Origin: Apodospora peruviana
Lineage: Eukaryota > Ascomycota > Sordariomycetes > Sordariales > Lasiosphaeriaceae
DNA: 64,000 nucleotides
Assembly: GCA_033439685.1 (NCBI GenBank)
Contig: JAUEDM010000002.1
Span: 2,666,001-2,730,000, forward strand
Reading direction: 5' to 3'
Of the stretch, positions 44,363 through 55,291 are shown in pieces; position 1 is the first letter of the stretch; every line of letters starts with the position of its first letter. A program made the position numbers and the translations under genes. The notes below the pieces were generated by a model, which worked only from the letters and a program-made list of their open reading frames with translations, did no database searches and was not told the DNA's origin.

Positions 44363-45166
44363 GCTTGTGCCGGGCTAAAATAGAATCTGTGTCATTGAGT
44401 TTCAGCCTTCTTTCGAGGCTTCCTTCCTACAGACGGTTGGCGGAGAAAAAGGTGAGAAGAGAAGTGCCGCTCGGTGACGTTTCCCCTCACAAATTCCCCG
44501 ACCCCCCAGACCCACTGCCGTGCAGGTAACATTTGACGGGGGTTGTAAATCTCCTGGCGGGGGGTCTGTTTTCACGACTTGAAATAACACAGTGTCCCGC
44601 CAAGTTCCCCGGGGTTCTGCCAACTGGCGGAAAAGCGACATACGCAACGTATATTAGCACTGCCACTACCCTGTATAACAATTAAAATGCATTTTAGCTT
44701 CGAATTCTCTCTTTATTTATGAAATATACTGACTTACGGATATATCGAACATATACTAAGCATATATTTAGCATATGCTTTTTTTTTTTTCTTCTTTTTT
44801 TTTAGCTTGCCAGTTAGCTGCCAGTTTTGCTAATTTGTCAAAGACTTGGCGGGACCTCTGTTTTCCCTAGCCCTGAAAATCAAACCCCCCGTCAACTGTA
44901 CCTCACTGCCGTGGAACCTCGGCGCCGTGCAGATCGGTACCCGCGAACCTGGTTCGCCGAACTCGGTGTAATCTACCTCCGAGGCACCCCGGGATTTTGT
45001 TTAATTCGTTGTATATCTATGATCATCGTTCATGATACCAGGTCAAATAGAGTATATATTTATATTGAAACACCTCCTTGTCTTTGGTCCCTACTCTCAT
45101 TTTCTAGACTATTTCCGTTGTTCACAGCCGGTGATCGACGGTTGTATCATTCAGTGCAAGGAAACA
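44363..45166. other. Promoter region containing a MITE
   Basis: This is the intergenic DNA between the DUF4202 gene and the cytochrome b5-FMN enzyme gene. Most of it is the TIR-bounded element listed at 44527-44900, including an AT-rich core at 44680-44815. The 266 bp between the element and the ATG at 45167 would be the leader or core promoter. Confidence 0.6.
44527..44900. mobile_element. MITE-like element, Tc1/mariner (Fot1/pogo-like) type
   Basis: The element is about 374 bp, bounded by TA dinucleotides (44527-44528 and 44899-44900). The left end reads TAACATTTGACGGGGGTTG. The right end, read inward on the opposite strand, is TACAGTTGACGGGGGGTTTG. A second inverted match lies further in (GTCCCGCCAAGT near 44594-44605, and its complement ACTTGGCGGGAC near 44845-44856), then AACTGGC/GCCAGTT. 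Repeats are imperfect, so it is an old copy. The core (44680-44815) is strongly AT-rich with T-runs and has no coding capacity, so it is non-autonomous. TA target duplication and a cAgTTGAC-type end are typical of fungal Tc1/mariner elements. It sits upstream of the b2-like gene. Confidence 0.6.
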
Positions 45167-46779
45167 ATGACACCACCGAAGACGATAACAGTCCATGAGC
45201 TATCCAAACACGCCGCTCCTGGCGACCTCTGGACAGTCGTAGATGGAACCGTCTACGATCTCACCGAGTTCGCGCCTTCACATCCCGGCGGGTCAGACAT
45301 TCTCCTCCGGTACGCCGGCCGAGATGCCACATCTGCGTACAACAGAGTCCACTCACCCTCGCTCATCAAGACGAAGCTCGCGTTATCAAAACATGTAGGC
45401 CGTCTCGACGACATTCATACTACCGTTGCTTTGTCGTCACCAACAACTCCGACCTCTCCTTCTCCCCCAACCTCAGCATCAACTACTATACCCCCGCTAG
45501 GCACCCTATTCTCCTTCCACGACTTCGCCGCGGCGGCAGCCATCTCTTTTCCAGCAAAGACGTACGCTTTCGTTTCATCGGCCGCAACGGACCTGCACAC
45601 CCACCGGGCCAACAGTTCTGCGTACAGCAGCATCGGGCTCAGGCCCCGTGTGCTGTGCGACGTCAGTTCGGTGTCCACCAACACTTCGGTCCTCGGACAT
45701 GGTGTCAGCTCGCCGGTGTTTTGCGCGCCGACTTCGTTGGGCAAGACGGTGCATCCTGACGGCGAGAAGGCGTTAGGGAGGGCCTGTAAAGAGCTAGGCA
45801 TCGCGCAGGTGGTCAGTACGAGTGCGAGTTTTTCGCTGGACGAGATCATGGAGGCTATCACTACTGCGGAAGGTGGTGGTGGTGGTGGTGGTGTGAGTGA
45901 ACAGCCGGTGTTTTTTCAGTTGTATGTCGACAAGGACAGATCGAAATCGGAAGCTTTGTTGAGGAGAGCGGGGGAGTTGGGCATCAAGGGTCTATTTCTG
46001 ACGGTTGATGCGCCGGTCCCAGGGAAAAGGGAGGCTGATGAGCGGGTACAAGCTGATGAGGACATCACGAACCCGATGACTGGTGAGAGGGCGGTTAATG
46101 ATAAGCGGGGAGGTGGGCTGGGACGGATCACGGGCAAGTTTCTGGATAGTAGTGTTTCTTGGGAGGATCTCAAGTGGCTTAGGGGGTGTTTACCTAAGGG
46201 GGTGCCGATTATTCTTAAGGGTATACAGACGGCTATGGATGCACTCAAGGCGATGGAGGCTGGCGTGGAGGGGATTGTTGTTAGCAATCACGGTGGACGG
46301 AGTCTGGATACCGCCCCGGCGACGGTTTTGGTGTTGCTGGAGCTGCAGAGGTGTTGTCCGGAGGTGTTTGATCGGATGGAGGTTTTTGTTGATGGGGGGA
46401 TTACGAGGGGGACGGACGTCTTCAAGGCGTTGTGTCTTGGGGCGAGGGGAGTTGGTGTCGGACGGGGGATGTTGTATGCCCTTGGCGGGTATGGGGAGGA
46501 GGGGGTGAAGAGATTTGTTGAGAGTGAGTTTTCATGTTTCATTTTGTGGGATGTGATACAGGTATGGCTAACCAATTGCGGCGCTCAGTTTTGAATGACG
46601 AACTCGAGACGACTATGAAGATGTGCGGGATTACCAGTCTGGATCAGGTGCATCCGGGCTTGCTCAACACCGGTGCTGTCGATCACTTGATTCCGCGGGT
46701 TGCTTCCGAGGAGGGAGGACACCCTTATGCGAAATGGAGCAGAAGAAAGGCCGGGCGCACGGGTGATAGTAAACTATGA
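45167..46779 (+). CDS. Cytochrome b5-FMN 2-hydroxyacid dehydrogenase (flavocytochrome b2-like) with C-terminal SKL
   Basis: Exons 45167-46523 and 46562-46779 (38 bp intron) encode 524 aa. Residues ~5-80 are a cytochrome b5 domain with heme ligands His39 (HPGG) and His62 (YNRVHSP). From ~105 follows an FMN-dependent alpha-hydroxyacid dehydrogenase barrel. Its active-site residues include Lys in PIILKGIQ, Asp in LFLTVDAPVPGKREADER, and His375/Arg378 in SNHGGRSLDTAPAT. This is the yeast L-lactate dehydrogenase (Cyb2) architecture, which oxidises L-lactate or a related 2-hydroxyacid and passes electrons to cytochrome c. Here the start MTPPKTITVHELSKHA leaves no mitochondrial presequence, and the protein ends GDSKL, a canonical PTS1 peroxisomal signal. 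Peroxisomal location with oxygen or another acceptor is therefore possible (inference). The start at 45167 was preferred to 45032, whose extra residues are not a targeting peptide. Confidence 0.88.
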
Positions 46780-47126
46780 CCTGGCGTGGCGAGGGATACC
46801 TTGGTGAAATAGGGGTAAGGAGATCAACATATTCGACTATCTCGGTGATGGAGCCACACCCAGATTCAACATGGCGGCTGAGTTTAATGTATGGAATATA
46901 TATGTGTAGATACTCATTATGTTATTGTCCCATCTCCGGCGCTATCGCCACAGCCCATGAAATTACTTGAATGTTCCTATTATGTTCGTTTACCTAGGTA
47001 CCTAAACGGCTGGCTGTCTTGGAATTTTATAAAAAAGCAAAAGATATAGACAAAGAATCAGAAATCTATATAAATACATGCCGCAAGGGATGTTGTATGC
47101 GTAAACGGAATTCACCACTAGCCTTC
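46780..47126. other. Convergent intergenic region
   Basis: This short 3' region lies between convergent genes. A perfect CCTAGG-TACC-TA copy lies at 46991-47005. Nothing else is seen. Confidence 0.55.
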
Positions 47127-47258
47127 TCAGGCAGCCAACTCCCTCGCCTCACCATCTCCTCTTTGCGTCGGAAGCTCAGCCGCATAATGTTGCTGTTGCG
47201 GCGACTGCTGTTGCTGCGGTAGCTGCTGCTGTTCATACCCTTGATTATACTCCTGATA

Positions 47259-47289
<31 letters not shown>

Positions 47290-48541
47290 GGGTATCCTTG
47301 CTGCTGAGCATACCCTTGCTGCTGTTGCGGAAAGCCCTGCTGCTGTTGCATAGGCGGCGGCGTGGTCTGCGCATTATACATGGGCACAGGGCTGTGTGAG
47401 CCAGGTGGCGGCGGGCTCGAGGTCGGGCTGATGTTCTGGTCGTACCCGTACGGCGGCTTAGCCATGCTGGCGCGCGGGTCGAGGTGTGCGAACCCTGCCG
47501 CTGAGGGGTCGTAGTAGCCGCCGTGCTGGCTCATCTGTGTTGGGCTGGTGGCGTTGGAGGGAGGAGCAGGGCCACCGACTGGTGGTGCTGGTGGCGCCGC
47601 CGCTGCTCCCACAGCGGGAGCGACATTATTGTTCTTCTTGTTCTGGCGCACGAGGAAGAAGATGCCGAGGCCGATCAGGGCGAGGGCGGCGACTCCGCCG
47701 ACGACGCCGCCGACGATGGGACCGATTGGAGCGCCAGAAGAAGAGCCCTGTGAGTCGGTGACTGCTGGTGGCGGGTCGGTGCTTCCGGGCTTTGGGGCGG
47801 TGGTGGATGATGACGAAGTTGATTTGGATGAGCTGGAGCTTGATGACAAAATTGAAGAGGATGAGGTAGATGTGGTGGACGAGGTGGTGGGAATCGAGCT
47901 GTAGAAAATCGTGTCGGTGGCATCGGCCACGCCGCAGCCGAGGAGGGTGTAGCCGCTGAACTGGTCGTTGTAAAGGTGAGTGACGCAGTTGGGGTGGTCG
48001 GTGAAGCCGCTGAAGGGTCAGCAATGAAGTCTTGTTCTTGATGGAAACTGAACTTACCACCATAGAGTGAGACCGTTGTCGGTTGTGAAACTTTTGGCGT
48101 CGGCAGACTTGTAGCACGTCGTCCATACAGGGCAGTCGGATTTGGTGTCGTCGCAGCACCCGATGTGATGGTTGATGGAATTATACGCGCAGTACTGCGA
48201 TGCCGCACAATATAGTGAGTTGGCTGAAGAGAATCTTTGTTAGCCAGCAAGGAAGGCAGTATGAAGGTGGAAGAAGACTTACTGTTTATACCACTAACGT
48301 AACCACACGTATTGTCCGTCGATGAGCGTTCTACAAGTCCTCTGGGCTTGGGCGCGGTGGTCGGCGTTGGGGGACTCGCGATACCCTCCATGCCCAGCGC
48401 CTGCATAAACCCCATCGTCTCCTGAGCAGGCGTCCACCTCCTCTCTTCGTAGTCGGGACTCCACTTCAACGCCTTTGCGTTAGCAAGGCCAAGAGCGCCG
48501 CCAACGGAAGCGTAGCCAAGAAGGCCCTTCATGTTGACCAT
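47127..48541 (-). CDS. Single-pass membrane protein with Cys-rich ectodomain and Gln-rich tail
   Basis: Exons 48283-48541, 48058-48223 and 47127-48009 encode 435 aa. The N-terminus MVNMKGLLGYASVGGALGLANA is a likely signal peptide. A Cys-rich ectodomain follows (NTCGYVSG, LYCAASQYCAYN, HHIGCCDDTKSDCPVWTTCY, LWCGFTDHPNC, LLGCGVADATD). Next come a Ser/Thr stalk and a single transmembrane helix (GPIVGGVVGGVAALALIGLGIFFLV) followed by QNKKNN. The cytosolic tail is Pro/Tyr/Gln-rich with polyQ runs encoded by caacag hexamers (DNA around 47255-47320). This layout is shared by Mid2/Wsc-type wall-stress sensors and related fungal glycophorin-like proteins; the ectodomain is not a WSC domain. A surface sensor role is inferred only. 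PolyQ length may vary between isolates. Both introns are gt-ag and lengths sum to 1308. Confidence 0.85.
47255..47320. repeat. Hexameric/trinucleotide repeat coding for polyglutamine
   Basis: On the plus strand a ttgctg hexamer is repeated about six times with interruptions, encoding alternating CAA/CAG Gln codons in the tail of the membrane protein. The mixed codons should slow slippage compared with pure CAG. Confidence 0.8.
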
Positions 48542-49253
48542 GGTGGAGGTATGGTTGGGTTGAGTTGGTGCGAGCGGTTTGGGGAGCTGGCGCAAAAGAC
48601 ATGCGGAACAAGCAACCAACAAGGGACCCTTCTCACTTTAAGAAGCGTCCTCGGGGACAACGGACAAGAAGGTGAGGCTCAAGGGCGCTCTCCGGGCCCC
48701 CCGTTCACTCAGCTGAACGCCCACCCGCATATTGAGTGAAACAAACCGGGGAGTTCATTGGCGGGAAGAAGCGATGGCGATCCTGGCCCCGGAAAGCCCA
48801 CATTACGAGGCTTGTTTGTTCCTCGTGGCAGATCGAAACACACGTTCGGTTCAGTTGTATACCTCAGCTCTTGTTGAGAATGATATCCCATGATCAAACA
48901 TGTCCAACATTATCCATTCGGTGGTGACAATGGTACGGATATGAGGAACACGAGCTGGTCTAAGTGGTGTTTGCCGAATCGGTCAAGCTCTGCGAGGCTT
49001 GCCCAGGCCTTCCCAGCCGACCAGGAGATATCGACCGCTATTGGCCAGCACGCCTGGGTGGCTGCAGAATGTTTCAACGCCAAGGAGGGCGCCTCTCCCG
49101 CAAGAGGAATAAATCGCCAATATTCTGACGACGCCCCAGGGGTCAGCCGCGAGAAAGTGTGGCCAGGCCCGAGCATTCCTCGCTCAGCTTCCAGATGTCC
49201 TATCGACATCTCTCCGGACTTGCAGACATGGCCATTGTTCTAGAACCATTTCT

Positions 49254-49296
49254 TATTCATTCATTCATTCATTCATTCATTCATTCATTCATTCTT
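49254..49296. repeat. (ATTC)n microsatellite
   Basis: There are about ten perfect tandem copies of the ATTC unit, followed at 49314-49333 by four copies of TTCTG. This is a likely length-variable marker. Confidence 0.9.
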
Positions 49297-49740
49297 CTTC
49301 ACTGTTGGTCACCTGTTCTGTTCTGTTCTGTTCAAACCCAGCAGATTTGACAAGTTTGTGTTATTCTCAGCTGCCTGCCTGACTGGGCTCTAGCGCTGCA
49401 GTTGTGTTACGGGGTATGGTAACATCGACAAGTACACTAGAACTAGAGTAGAGGCTGTGAGCGTGTGTTCGGTGACCAATTCCGCCGAGTTGGTATCCAC
49501 CATGACTTACAGACCTTTTACTACAGTGGTTCTTCCTCTCTTTCTAACTACGCCCTGATATTACTCATGGTCGCCATCTGTCTGCCCTGTTTCTACGGAG
49601 TATATGTGCTACGCCACCCACCTGCCGGCTGACTTTTTATACAGAAACAACACAGAACGAAAAACCCGACAGCTTGGGACGAATGGTCTGATCCGGACCT
49701 GCATGCTGCTGTCCGCCACAGCCCCGACACAGCCAACCAA

Positions 49741-49777
<37 letters not shown>
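49741..49777. repeat. (CCAG)n microsatellite
   Basis: There are about nine tandem CCAG units, preceded by two degenerate CCAA units. This is a length-variable simple repeat in intergenic DNA. Confidence 0.9.
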
Positions 49778-50287
49778 TTCACCGCTTTGCTGCATCATCC
49801 ATCGCGAAGAGCAATCCGGATCCAGTCAAGCTAAAGTTGTAACACTGTAGCAGGATTATTAGCTGTTCATGCGTTCTACTTCTTTGTAATACGTGACCTG
49901 TTACTCAGAGATCGGGTTGGACCGTCAGTTGTGTGAGCAACCCAACAGCTTAAACCGACCACCGCACATCTATACTCTTCACATTCAAGGGATGTGATGT
50001 TGAGCTTCATCTCATCACGAGCATGCACAGCATAATAAACCGAAAAGCAGGTACGGGGTGGTAATTGATAATTAATATATACTGCATACCACATAACCAA
50101 TCCCCGGAATGCATACGGTACAGTACCTATGCAAAATGCCCCGGACTTCATCTACACCTAGGTAACCAACAGCTGCCGGAACCCCCTTTCCAGTGTTATC
50201 CAGAGCCAATATAACAAACATTAAAACCTACAACGACAACACGCACCCCAACTACCAAGCTAACTAACCCAAGCAACGCTTAGCACT

Positions 50288-53200
50288 TCAAGTCAAATCC
50301 ATATCCCACGCCCCAAACTCCAACTCCTTCGAAAAATCCACACCGCCCTGCATCTGCAAGCCCCCAAAGATATCGTCCGTCGTAGCCGACGAGAGATCCA
50401 TCCCCCCCGTGTTAGGTCCCGCCGAATTCGTCGCGCTCCCCCCAAGCCCCGAGAGATCCCCCAAATCGACCGCCGACGTGTCCAACGACATGGGATCATG
50501 ATGATGCAGCTGACCATTCTCGACGCCCGCTGCCGCTGCAGCCGCCATCATCGCATCGTCAAGCGCTGCGTCCCCACTCCCAACACCAACACCGAGCGCA
50601 CTGTCCAGCTCCGCCGACGACAACATTGCTGCTGCGGCCGGCGGCGGCGGCAGCGGCGCCATCTGCGCCTCCACGCGCCTGTACAGCCTGACGACGGTCT
50701 CCGCCATCGCCGGATCCGCCCGCTGGATCCGCTTCCAGTCGTCCGCCTCGGCTTTCAGCGCTTGGCGCACCGTCATGTGCCGCTGGAGTTGCTGTAGATG
50801 TTGCTGCGCCGCCGTGTCGTCCGGCGCGGCCATGGTGGCGAGCGAGAACTCTTTGTCAGAAATGTCAGGTGCGCAGATGATGGCGGTGACGACGTCGTAG
50901 GCGACGCTGTCGTTACCGAGCGCAGTCTGGTTCTTGAGCTCCTCGAGGAGGATGGACAACAGATGCTTGGCGCCGAGCATCTTGACCGCAACAAGAATCT
51001 GGCGGTGCGTGTAGGCCGGTAAGCCGATACTGGCGGGTTGCTGTGCCCACTGGGCGAGGTTGGTGACCGTGGTTCGGATAGACCCTGAGAGTCCTCCGCC
51101 GGCGTGGTTGGCACCCTGGGCGGTAGGCCCGCCGTTTGCGCCCGTGACGTGTGTGCCTGTCCAGGCCTCGAGCTCGTTGTGATCGGCGCCGCCGGTACGC
51201 CTTGATAAGGGGAGGTTTTCCTTAAGAGACCTGAGTAGTGGCTCGACCTCCTGCGATTTCGGGTCTTGCCGCTGGTAGGAGCGGAGTGAGTGCTCGAGCG
51301 GTTTTGCTACAATGTTGAGTACTGACGACAGCATGGTCGACGCCTCGTTAGAGATGGAGTTGGGTCGTAGAATGAGCTGGAGCACTCTGATAGTGGCGCC
51401 CTGGCTCTGCGGTCGATCCGCCCACAATTGGTTCGCCAGGTAGAGAATAGCTGGTACCAGAGCAGGGAGCAACGAGATATCGACCAAGTCTACCCACAGA
51501 TAATCATTAGCATGGACCCAGATTGAGATAAGGGGTGAGATACTTGCATTCAAGACCAGTCTTGAGCATATCCTCGGTCAAATGCCCTGTACTCAGCGCC
51601 AGCACAATCTGATGGAAGAGCGTGGGCATCAGCAGGTAAAAGTCCTGAGGAGGACACGAAGACATCAGCTCATCCCCCAATCCGCCAGCTTCGGTATCAA
51701 ATAGCCCGTGGATCCAGCCATTCATATGCGATTTTTCTTGCTCCGTGAGCTCGTCCAGCGGTCGGCTCGTATTCCCTCCGCTCAGCAACTTTCCGATAAA
51801 AGAATCCGGCGACCGAATGCCCAGCTCCGCCGGACTGAGGCTATAACGATACACAAAGGCCATCAAAAGCAGGAGGATAGACCCGAATTCTTCATACACG
51901 GGTTGATACTCGCCTTGGTCTTCGTCATGGCCGCCCCAGTTGTCGAGGAGCTCGCACAACGGGTGCAGTATTTTGTACGGCTTGTCAAAGAGCAGTAGGA
52001 TGTCTAGCGACAGAGGCCTGCTGGCAAGCTGGCTGCACAGCTGCTTTAGAGTCATCGTCTCCTTGTTGCGGCAGAGTGTGCCAATCACCTAGAATATACC
52101 TGTCAACTGACCATCCCATAATCAACGCCAGTCACCAAGTCACGAACCTCAATGATAGCCTGAGCCGCGGCGCCCACGTTCCCATTCATATTATCCAACT
52201 CTCCGATGAGTTTCTGTGTTCTCTCTGGGTCCTCCAAACATGACTGGACCAAAGTCTCCTTTACGTAGCGACCCTCGTCTGGTAGAGATTGGTAGGTGAT
52301 ATCTCCTAAAAGATTCTCAATCGCCGTCTGCGAAAGTAGCCCATGCAACTGGCAAGCAAAACAAAAGTCCTGCCGGACCGAATCCTGGAAGGAGCTGTTG
52401 GTTGGCATGTCAAACATGCCAGAAAGGGTGGGGAAGACGTTGATGTCCACCTGCCCCAGCGCCTGCGTGATGCAGTACTCGGCATCGAAGGGGTACATGG
52501 CCGAGGAGGCTGCAAATTGGCTCAGGATCAATGGCACTTTGTTGACCACGTAGGACTTGAGCAAGTGGCCGATTTTGGAACCCTCATTGTGGAACACGGC
52601 GTTTGCAAGGACATCAAAGGATGCTAGGATGAGTTGTATTGCAGTCATTTGGATATCTCCCTGTATTCTTATTAGAGGTCTGCCAAGATTTTGAAAAAGC
52701 ACGTCATGGAGAATCCGAACCTGGTATCTGTTGTGAAAGTATGTAAACAAAGCGCTATCGTCAATCAATGGCCGTCCGACAAGCTATATCCGGAATTATC
52801 AGCATTCCCCTTGTCACAGATCCCCCTTGGGAAACAAACTCACGGCGGCATTGAGATAGATATATAACCCAGCGCGCGAGTTGACAACTGGTATCTCTGG
52901 AACCTGGAATCGCTCCAGACCAATCAGGTTGTCCATGTAGCTGTTCATTTCCGAAATAGCAGTATCCTTCTTGTCGGTGACAGGCTCAAAGCTAGCCAGC
53001 GTCTCGGTGCGGAAGAGATCCAACCGCGAAGCTATCTCGTGCGAGGTCTGTATAATGGTGGGTATGAAGCCCTCGAGGTTGTCGCAAAGCTGTTCGCGGC
53101 TTTCTAATTTCAAACACAACCACATAAAATAATCAGCCAAACTTCACTTCCTGCTCACAGCCAACACCCGAATCGGTCACAATACTAACCTTTAGCAACG

Positions 53201-53880
53201 TCCCGACTTAACGTGCTCAGCACAACCGGGTTCTCGCACACCGCCAACAGCAGAAGCAGAAAAGCTCCGCGCGAGCTCTCCATCTCCTCCTTGGCCGCCA
53301 GAGAATGCACCGCGCCGAACGCGTCCCTCGAAAACGCCGTCGCTGCGTCCGTGAACAAACCCATCCACTTCGTTGTGACCTTGACCACCGCGATCGCGTC
53401 TGCCCCATTCTTGATGCCGGCCGTGGTCTGCGACACCTGTTTGACCAGCCGCCAGAATATCATCTCCTCGGACGAAGACGAGCTCCGCCATCGCACCAAT
53501 TTTTGTTGTTTTTGCAAGGCGGCCTCTTGTCCCCCTTGCTGCTCTTCGTTGGTCCCGGCTTTCAACTGCTTATGCAAAGTCGAGTACTTGTACAAGCCCT
53601 TAAGCACAGCAGCCGTATCGACGATCTGTAACCTGAGCAGCGCCTGCAGGTACTGCGAGAACCGCGGGTCCAGCGAGTTCTGGTTGCTCTTGGTCGGCCG
53701 GAGCAGCAGATCCGCGATGACGGCCGCGGGCAGCCGGTGCTTCGAGTACAGCATCGGCACGTAGGACGCAAAACTGTCGGGATCGAGCCGTTTGGCTTCG
53801 GCGAGCTTGAGGAACCGGGTCCATTCTGCCACGGCCGCTGGCAAGCCCCTGCCCGCCGTTGTTGCTGGACTCGGGGCCAT
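50288..53880 (-). CDS. Mediator complex subunit 5 (MED5/Nut1)
   Basis: Exons 53190-53880, 52844-53103, 52148-52783, 51548-52088 and 50288-51489 encode 1109 aa, near the usual size for fungal MED5. Recognisable stretches are AAVAEWTRFLKLAEAKRLDP near the start, LFYSK-type MLYSKHRLPAAVIADLLL, GRPLIDDSALFTYFHNRYQ, and TLKQLCSQLASRPLSLDILLLF. Others are YEEFGSILLLLMAFVYRYSL and FYLLMPTLFHQIVLALSTGHL. MED5 belongs to the Mediator tail, which carries signals from activators to RNA polymerase II. The C-terminus is Ala/Pro/Asp-rich and ends with an acidic-aromatic ELEFGAWDMDLT, reminiscent of an activation peptide. Four introns are present. The last (51490-51547) only fits with a GC donor (T|gcaagt); with it the lengths sum to 3330 and the protein reads TGLEYLVDISLLPALVPA. 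Other donors are gt. Confidence 0.88.
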
Positions 53881-55291
53881 GACTATCTTCCTAGTCCTTA
53901 AATTTGGTGTGTAGTATTTCTTTATTCAGGTTGGCATTCGATTCGGCCAATTGCAATTTCGATTTGGAAAGATGGATGGGTATAGTTTGCGTGATCGCGA
54001 TGGTCCCCGGACAGTACGTAGAGGTCGTTGGCTCGTTCGCTCGGCTTCGTCTTCAGCTTCTGTACCAATTATTGCGGATATTAAAGACTCGTGTCTTTGT
54101 CTCCTCTTCTTCGCGACGACGTCGGGGGCAGCAGCGTATGCGACGCGCAGTTTCTCGGAGACATGAGTAGATGTGAAATCGCCCACCACGGCTCGTGGGG
54201 GGGATGAATTATGTAGTGGTGTCTGTTGTTTTCTTATAATATTATCGGAAGCTGAATAGTCAATTATGCTCTGAACCCATTAGGTTCTCTTTGTTTGCAA
54301 CGATGTTTCGCGCCGCGCACCGCGATGAATGAAAGCAATTGGCAACGGGGAGGGATGGGGAACCGAGCGGCATTGACAGGGAAGTTCGCGACAGCAACAT
54401 GCCGAAAGTTACAGCAGGCATAGATGGAACCCGAACCCGACCCCTCAGTCTGGAGACGGGAGCCGAGAGAGAGTGAGAGAGGCGCTAACCCACACAGGCT
54501 TGGGGTAGCACATGCCGAGTGCTTGGGCCTTTTGGCCCTGTGTGGTCCCCTGTTGTTAAGGTCCCCTGACAGCTGACAGCGCTGATCTTTTCAACGGCGG
54601 GCACTTTTATATGACTTCTCGAGGGGAACCCCTTGCCGCAGACACAAAGAAAGTCAACAAAGACTCCTTTTCTCCAAACCTGAAAATCATTGAAGATAGG
54701 ATAACAACGGCAATTATCATGACATTATTTACATTTTACTAATGTACGTCTGGTAAAGAAACTCAACAGCAGAGGGATGATACTAGAGGACGACAATGTC
54801 CTCGTGAATTGGTTCAAGGTCTCGACAAAAGTTTGGAAAATGTGGATTGTAGGTACTGATTGCTGTACTATAGTCTAGACATCTTAGATGTTTGAAGTAG
54901 CACGAATAATCCAAGCCACAAAAATTTGAGATTAGAGTCCTCAAGTCGCGATCGTCGATCAAACAGTCATTATGATAATGTATTACATACCTTGAAGTAA
55001 AGACCCGACTATCTGCATCTTAACGAAAAGCACCAAAGAGACCTATATACCATCCATATCTATAAACACTAGCACCACCTCACCTAACGCGCCCTCCCTA
55101 TATATACCTAATTTATGCCACCCGCCCTGCTCCCAGAATGGGAACGACATATGCTATAGAAGAAAAGAAACAAGAAGCCCGGTATATAATAATACCTCCT
55201 GATATGCCAGCCAACCAACAATAGCATCGTGTAACCATCATGACATCAAATCAAATCAAAACACCCGACATTCCACGCAGCCAGATAATCC
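53881..55291. other. Intergenic region
   Basis: This holds the MED5 promoter (53881 upward) and the 3' region of the Gly-rich gene. Sequence at 54650-55250 is AT-rich. No RNA gene or conserved frame is seen. Confidence 0.55.

Larger units (their letters stand above)
48542..50287. other. Intergenic region with tetranucleotide repeats
   Basis: This contains the upstream region of the membrane-protein gene and the 3' region of MED5. Two tetranucleotide arrays and one pentanucleotide array are listed separately. No gene is supported. Confidence 0.55.

Noticed and set aside
45032..45166. Upstream in-frame start of the b2-like gene
   Set aside because: The extra 45 residues are hydrophobic and aromatic but neither amphipathic nor conserved-looking. 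The cytochrome b5 domain begins right after the ATG at 45167.
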